Translations under genes and position numbers: made by a program | The notes under the pieces: model-generated | What the model was told of the DNA's origin: nothing | Databases searched by the model: none | Seen by the model: only the letters and a program-made list of their open reading frames with translations | Part shown: positions 62,419 to 64,000 of the stretch, piece after piece | Numbering within the stretch: position 1 is the stretch's first letter | How the letters are laid out: each line of letters starts with the position of its first letter | Source of the DNA: Armatimonadota bacterium | GTDB taxonomy: Bacteria; Armatimonadota; Zipacnadia; JAUWAU01 | Assembly (NCBI GenBank): GCA_030601885.1 | Contig: JAUWAU010000019.1 | Span: forward strand, 41,028 to 105,027 | Length of the DNA stretch: 64,000 nt | Direction of reading: 5' to 3'

Positions 62419-63594
62419 TTGCGCAAAGCACATTTCCACCTCATTCTTCTGGCGCTCGTGGCGAGCCCAATGGCACTGGCACAGGAGCATGGCCTCGCCG
62501 AAGACGGCTTCATACGCATGTTCAACGGCATCGACTTCTCCGGATGGCATGCGGCTGAGCACTGGGTGGTGCAGGATGGCGTGATTCACTGCACCGGTGA
62601 GCGCGGGAACTGGCTGCGATCTCACCTGCTCTACGAGGATTTCGTCCTCCGGCTCGAGTACAAGATAAGCCCCAAGGGGAATAGCGGTGTGTTCCTCCGC
62701 GCGCCGCTCGTGGGACGGCAGTCGCAGATCGGCATGGAGATACAGATCCGCGACGACCATGGGCGCAACCCATCGACCGGCGGCGCCGGCGCGCTGTACA
62801 AAATCATGGCCCCGGCGCAAAACATGTCAAAGCCTGCTGGCGAATGGAACGAGCTGGAGGTCACTTGCCGCGGCAAACGCGTCATCACGGTGATGAACGG
62901 CGTGCAGTTGTACGATGTGGATCTCGACGACGAGGAGCTGAACGCGAAGCTGGAGGAGGACTTCAAGGCCAGCGGGCGTCGGCGCTTCGGCTACATCGGC
63001 CTGCAGAATCACGGCAAGCCCGTGTGGTTCCGGAATGTGCGCATAAAGCCTTTGGTCCCCGAGGGCTATGTGTCGCTCTTCAATGGCAAGGACCTGTCGG
63101 GCTGGCGCGTGATGGGTGCACGGTCCTGGCGCGTCGAAGACGGCCTGCTAGTTTTCACCGGCCAGCGCACCGGCTGGCTGCGGTCCGAGCAGGCCTATCG
63201 CGATTTTCGCCTCAAGCTCGACTATCGGCTGAGCAAGGGCGCGGATGGGGGCGTCTACATCGGCGCGAAAGGCAAGAACAAGGGGGTCGAAGTGCAGCTC
63301 CTCGACGACGCGGGCGCGGAGCCGAGCGCGATATCCTCCGGTGCGCTATATGGCATTCTCGCTCCGGCCCAGAACGTCACGAAACCCACTGGCGAATGGA
63401 ACCAGCTCGAGATCACCTGCAAAGACGGCCGGCTTTCCGCAAACCTGAACATCATCGACCTGTGGAGCGTCGATCTGGCCGAGCACGAGAGGCTGCGGAA
63501 GCTGCCGGCCGAGGGTGGGCTCGGCTTGCAGGGGGCAAAGGGCCGCATCGAGTTGCGGAACATCTACCTGAAGGAGCTGTCGCCGGACGCCTAG
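62419..63594 (+). CDS. Secreted protein with two tandem DUF1080 (3-keto-disaccharide hydrolase-like) domains
   Basis: TTG 62419 follows AAGGAGTGA. The 391-residue protein has a signal peptide (HFHLILLALVASPMALAQ) and two copies of DUF1080. The first begins FIRMFNGIDFSGWH and includes NSGVFLRAP, GALYKIMAPAQNMSKPAGEW and a GYIGLQNHGKPVWFRNVRIK end. The second begins YVSLFNGKDLSGW and includes GGVYIGAKG, GALYGILAPAQNVTKPTGEW and GLGLQGAKGRIELRNIYLKE. Internal duplication is clear. DUF1080 proteins act on 3-keto-glycosides or bind sugars. It fits the glycan-degrading context and is divergent from the PL4 lyase. Confidence 0.85.
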   Translation: MRKAHFHLILLALVASPMALAQEHGLAEDGFIRMFNGIDFSGWHAAEHWVVQDGVIHCTGERGNWLRSHLLYEDFVLRLEYKISPKGNSGVFLRAPLVGRQSQIGMEIQIRDDHGRNPSTGGAGALYKIMAPAQNMSKPAGEWNELEVTCRGKRVITVMNGVQLYDVDLDDEELNAKLEEDFKASGRRRFGYIGLQNHGKPVWFRNVRIKPLVPEGYVSLFNGKDLSGWRVMGARSWRVEDGLLVFTGQRTGWLRSEQAYRDFRLKLDYRLSKGADGGVYIGAKGKNKGVEVQLLDDAGAEPSAISSGALYGILAPAQNVTKPTGEWNQLEITCKDGRLSANLNIIDLWSVDLAEHERLRKLPAEGGLGLQGAKGRIELRNIYLKELSPDA

Positions 63595-63918
63595 TGCCTG
63601 CTTCCGTAGGTCCGCGTCGGAATTGTCGGGCTGGAAAGCCCGACCTACGCGGGGATGCGGGCTGCGAGCGGCGCATTGAAGGCCGCAGCCGCGTAGGCGG
63701 GCCATTCTTGGCCCGCTGCCTTTGACACGCGAACTTGCCGAACGAAGCACTAGTCCTCGGTTGCGTGAGTGCACGTGTCGGAGGCAGCGGGTGAGGGATC
63801 TATTGAAACGGAGGGGTAGGCGATGAGCAACTGGAAGATGAGGTCCAGAGCTGCTGAGTAGAGAGGATTGCCTGATACGACCGGGTTGGGGATTGCCCCT
63901 CAGCAAGAACAAGTGACC
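63595..63918. other. Intergenic region with two hairpins
   Basis: A nested hairpin lies at 63605-63649: outer CGTAGGTC/GACCTACG, inner GTCGGGCT-GGAA-AGCCCGAC. A second has a 7-bp stem, GCGGGCC-ATTCTT-GGCCCGC (63697-63716). The first may terminate the DUF1080 transcript. Nothing else is definable before the partial gene. Confidence 0.5.
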
Positions 63919-64000
63919 ATGAGCGGCAGCGTATTCGAGCCTGACGACTTCCTGATCTTCCTCGACCCCGATGAGCCGGCCCGGGTCGAGTACATCCGCG
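63919..64000 (+). CDS. Partial unknown CDS, runs off the window
   Basis: ATG 63919 opens a frame of 27 codons to the window end (MSGSVFEPDDFLIFLDPDEP and on). The ribosome binding site is weak. The product cannot be identified from this fragment. Confidence 0.4.
   Translation, partial: MSGSVFEPDDFLIFLDPDEPARVEYIR

Overview
The window is high-GC bacterial DNA with dense coding on both strands, many GTG/TTG starts and frequent twin-arginine export signals. The gene content points to an environmental polysaccharide degrader of the Armatimonadota/Planctomycetota type. It has five formylglycine sulfatases, two Gfo/Idh/MocA oxidoreductases, DUF1080 and DUF4838 proteins and a PL4-type rhamnogalacturonan lyase. 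These sit beside housekeeping genes (ligA, yajC) and small families such as DUF4446, DUF2905 and a BldC-like helix-turn-helix, which are more usual in Armatimonadota, Chloroflexota and Firmicutes. The phylum is an inference; no rRNA or tRNA gene was seen.

Bases 1-13 kb hold a truncated glycoside hydrolase with calcium-binding repeats, a mannitol-1-phosphate dehydrogenase-type enzyme, an AAC(3)-fold acetyltransferase, an HEXXH membrane protein, a GAF/HD-GYP protein behind a consensus sigma-70 promoter, a hicBA toxin-antitoxin pair, an aldo/keto reductase, a receiver-STAS fusion, and a three-gene envelope operon (two proteins sharing a domain plus an M48 lipoprotein). Bases 13-20.4 kb are mostly minus-strand: a degenerate GGDEF protein translationally coupled to a PHP-domain protein, a K+ channel with an altered filter, two small unknowns and a DUF4838 protein.

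Bases 20.6-28.5 kb run on the plus strand: sulfatase, an intergenic region with two DnaA boxes, GDPD, sorbitol dehydrogenase, yajC, DUF4446 and a large DUF4175-like coiled-coil protein. A repeat-built beta-propeller protein (11 units) and a repeat-rich intergenic region follow. Then come a long TPR protein, a sugar isomerase, a 138-bp inverted-repeat element and a plus-strand group starting at a perfect TTGACA-N17-TATAAT promoter (zinc-ribbon/TPR, TPR, DUF2905, helix-turn-helix, OmpR-type regulator). A cysteine-rich YkgJ-like protein, ligA, a VanZ-like protein, a BatA/VWA protein and an EamA transporter complete the section to 46.7 kb.

From 47 kb to the end lies a glycan-degradation region. 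It holds a Tat-exported oxidoreductase, a decayed Panacea-domain pseudogene, and a minus-strand run of eight genes (59.6 to 48.9 kb) with four sulfatases, a sugar isomerase-like protein, a DegT aminotransferase and two paralogous proteins of unknown family that are each tightly coupled to a sulfatase. A PL4 lyase lies upstream of that run, and a divergent tandem-DUF1080 protein follows. The sulfatase-coupled paralogues are the best candidate for something undescribed.

Intergenic DNA carries several dispersed repeat families: a 35-bp motif in four copies, hairpins ending in CCCTACA with compensatory stem changes, a CACAGAGA-type element downstream of stop codons, and MITE-like inverted repeats.
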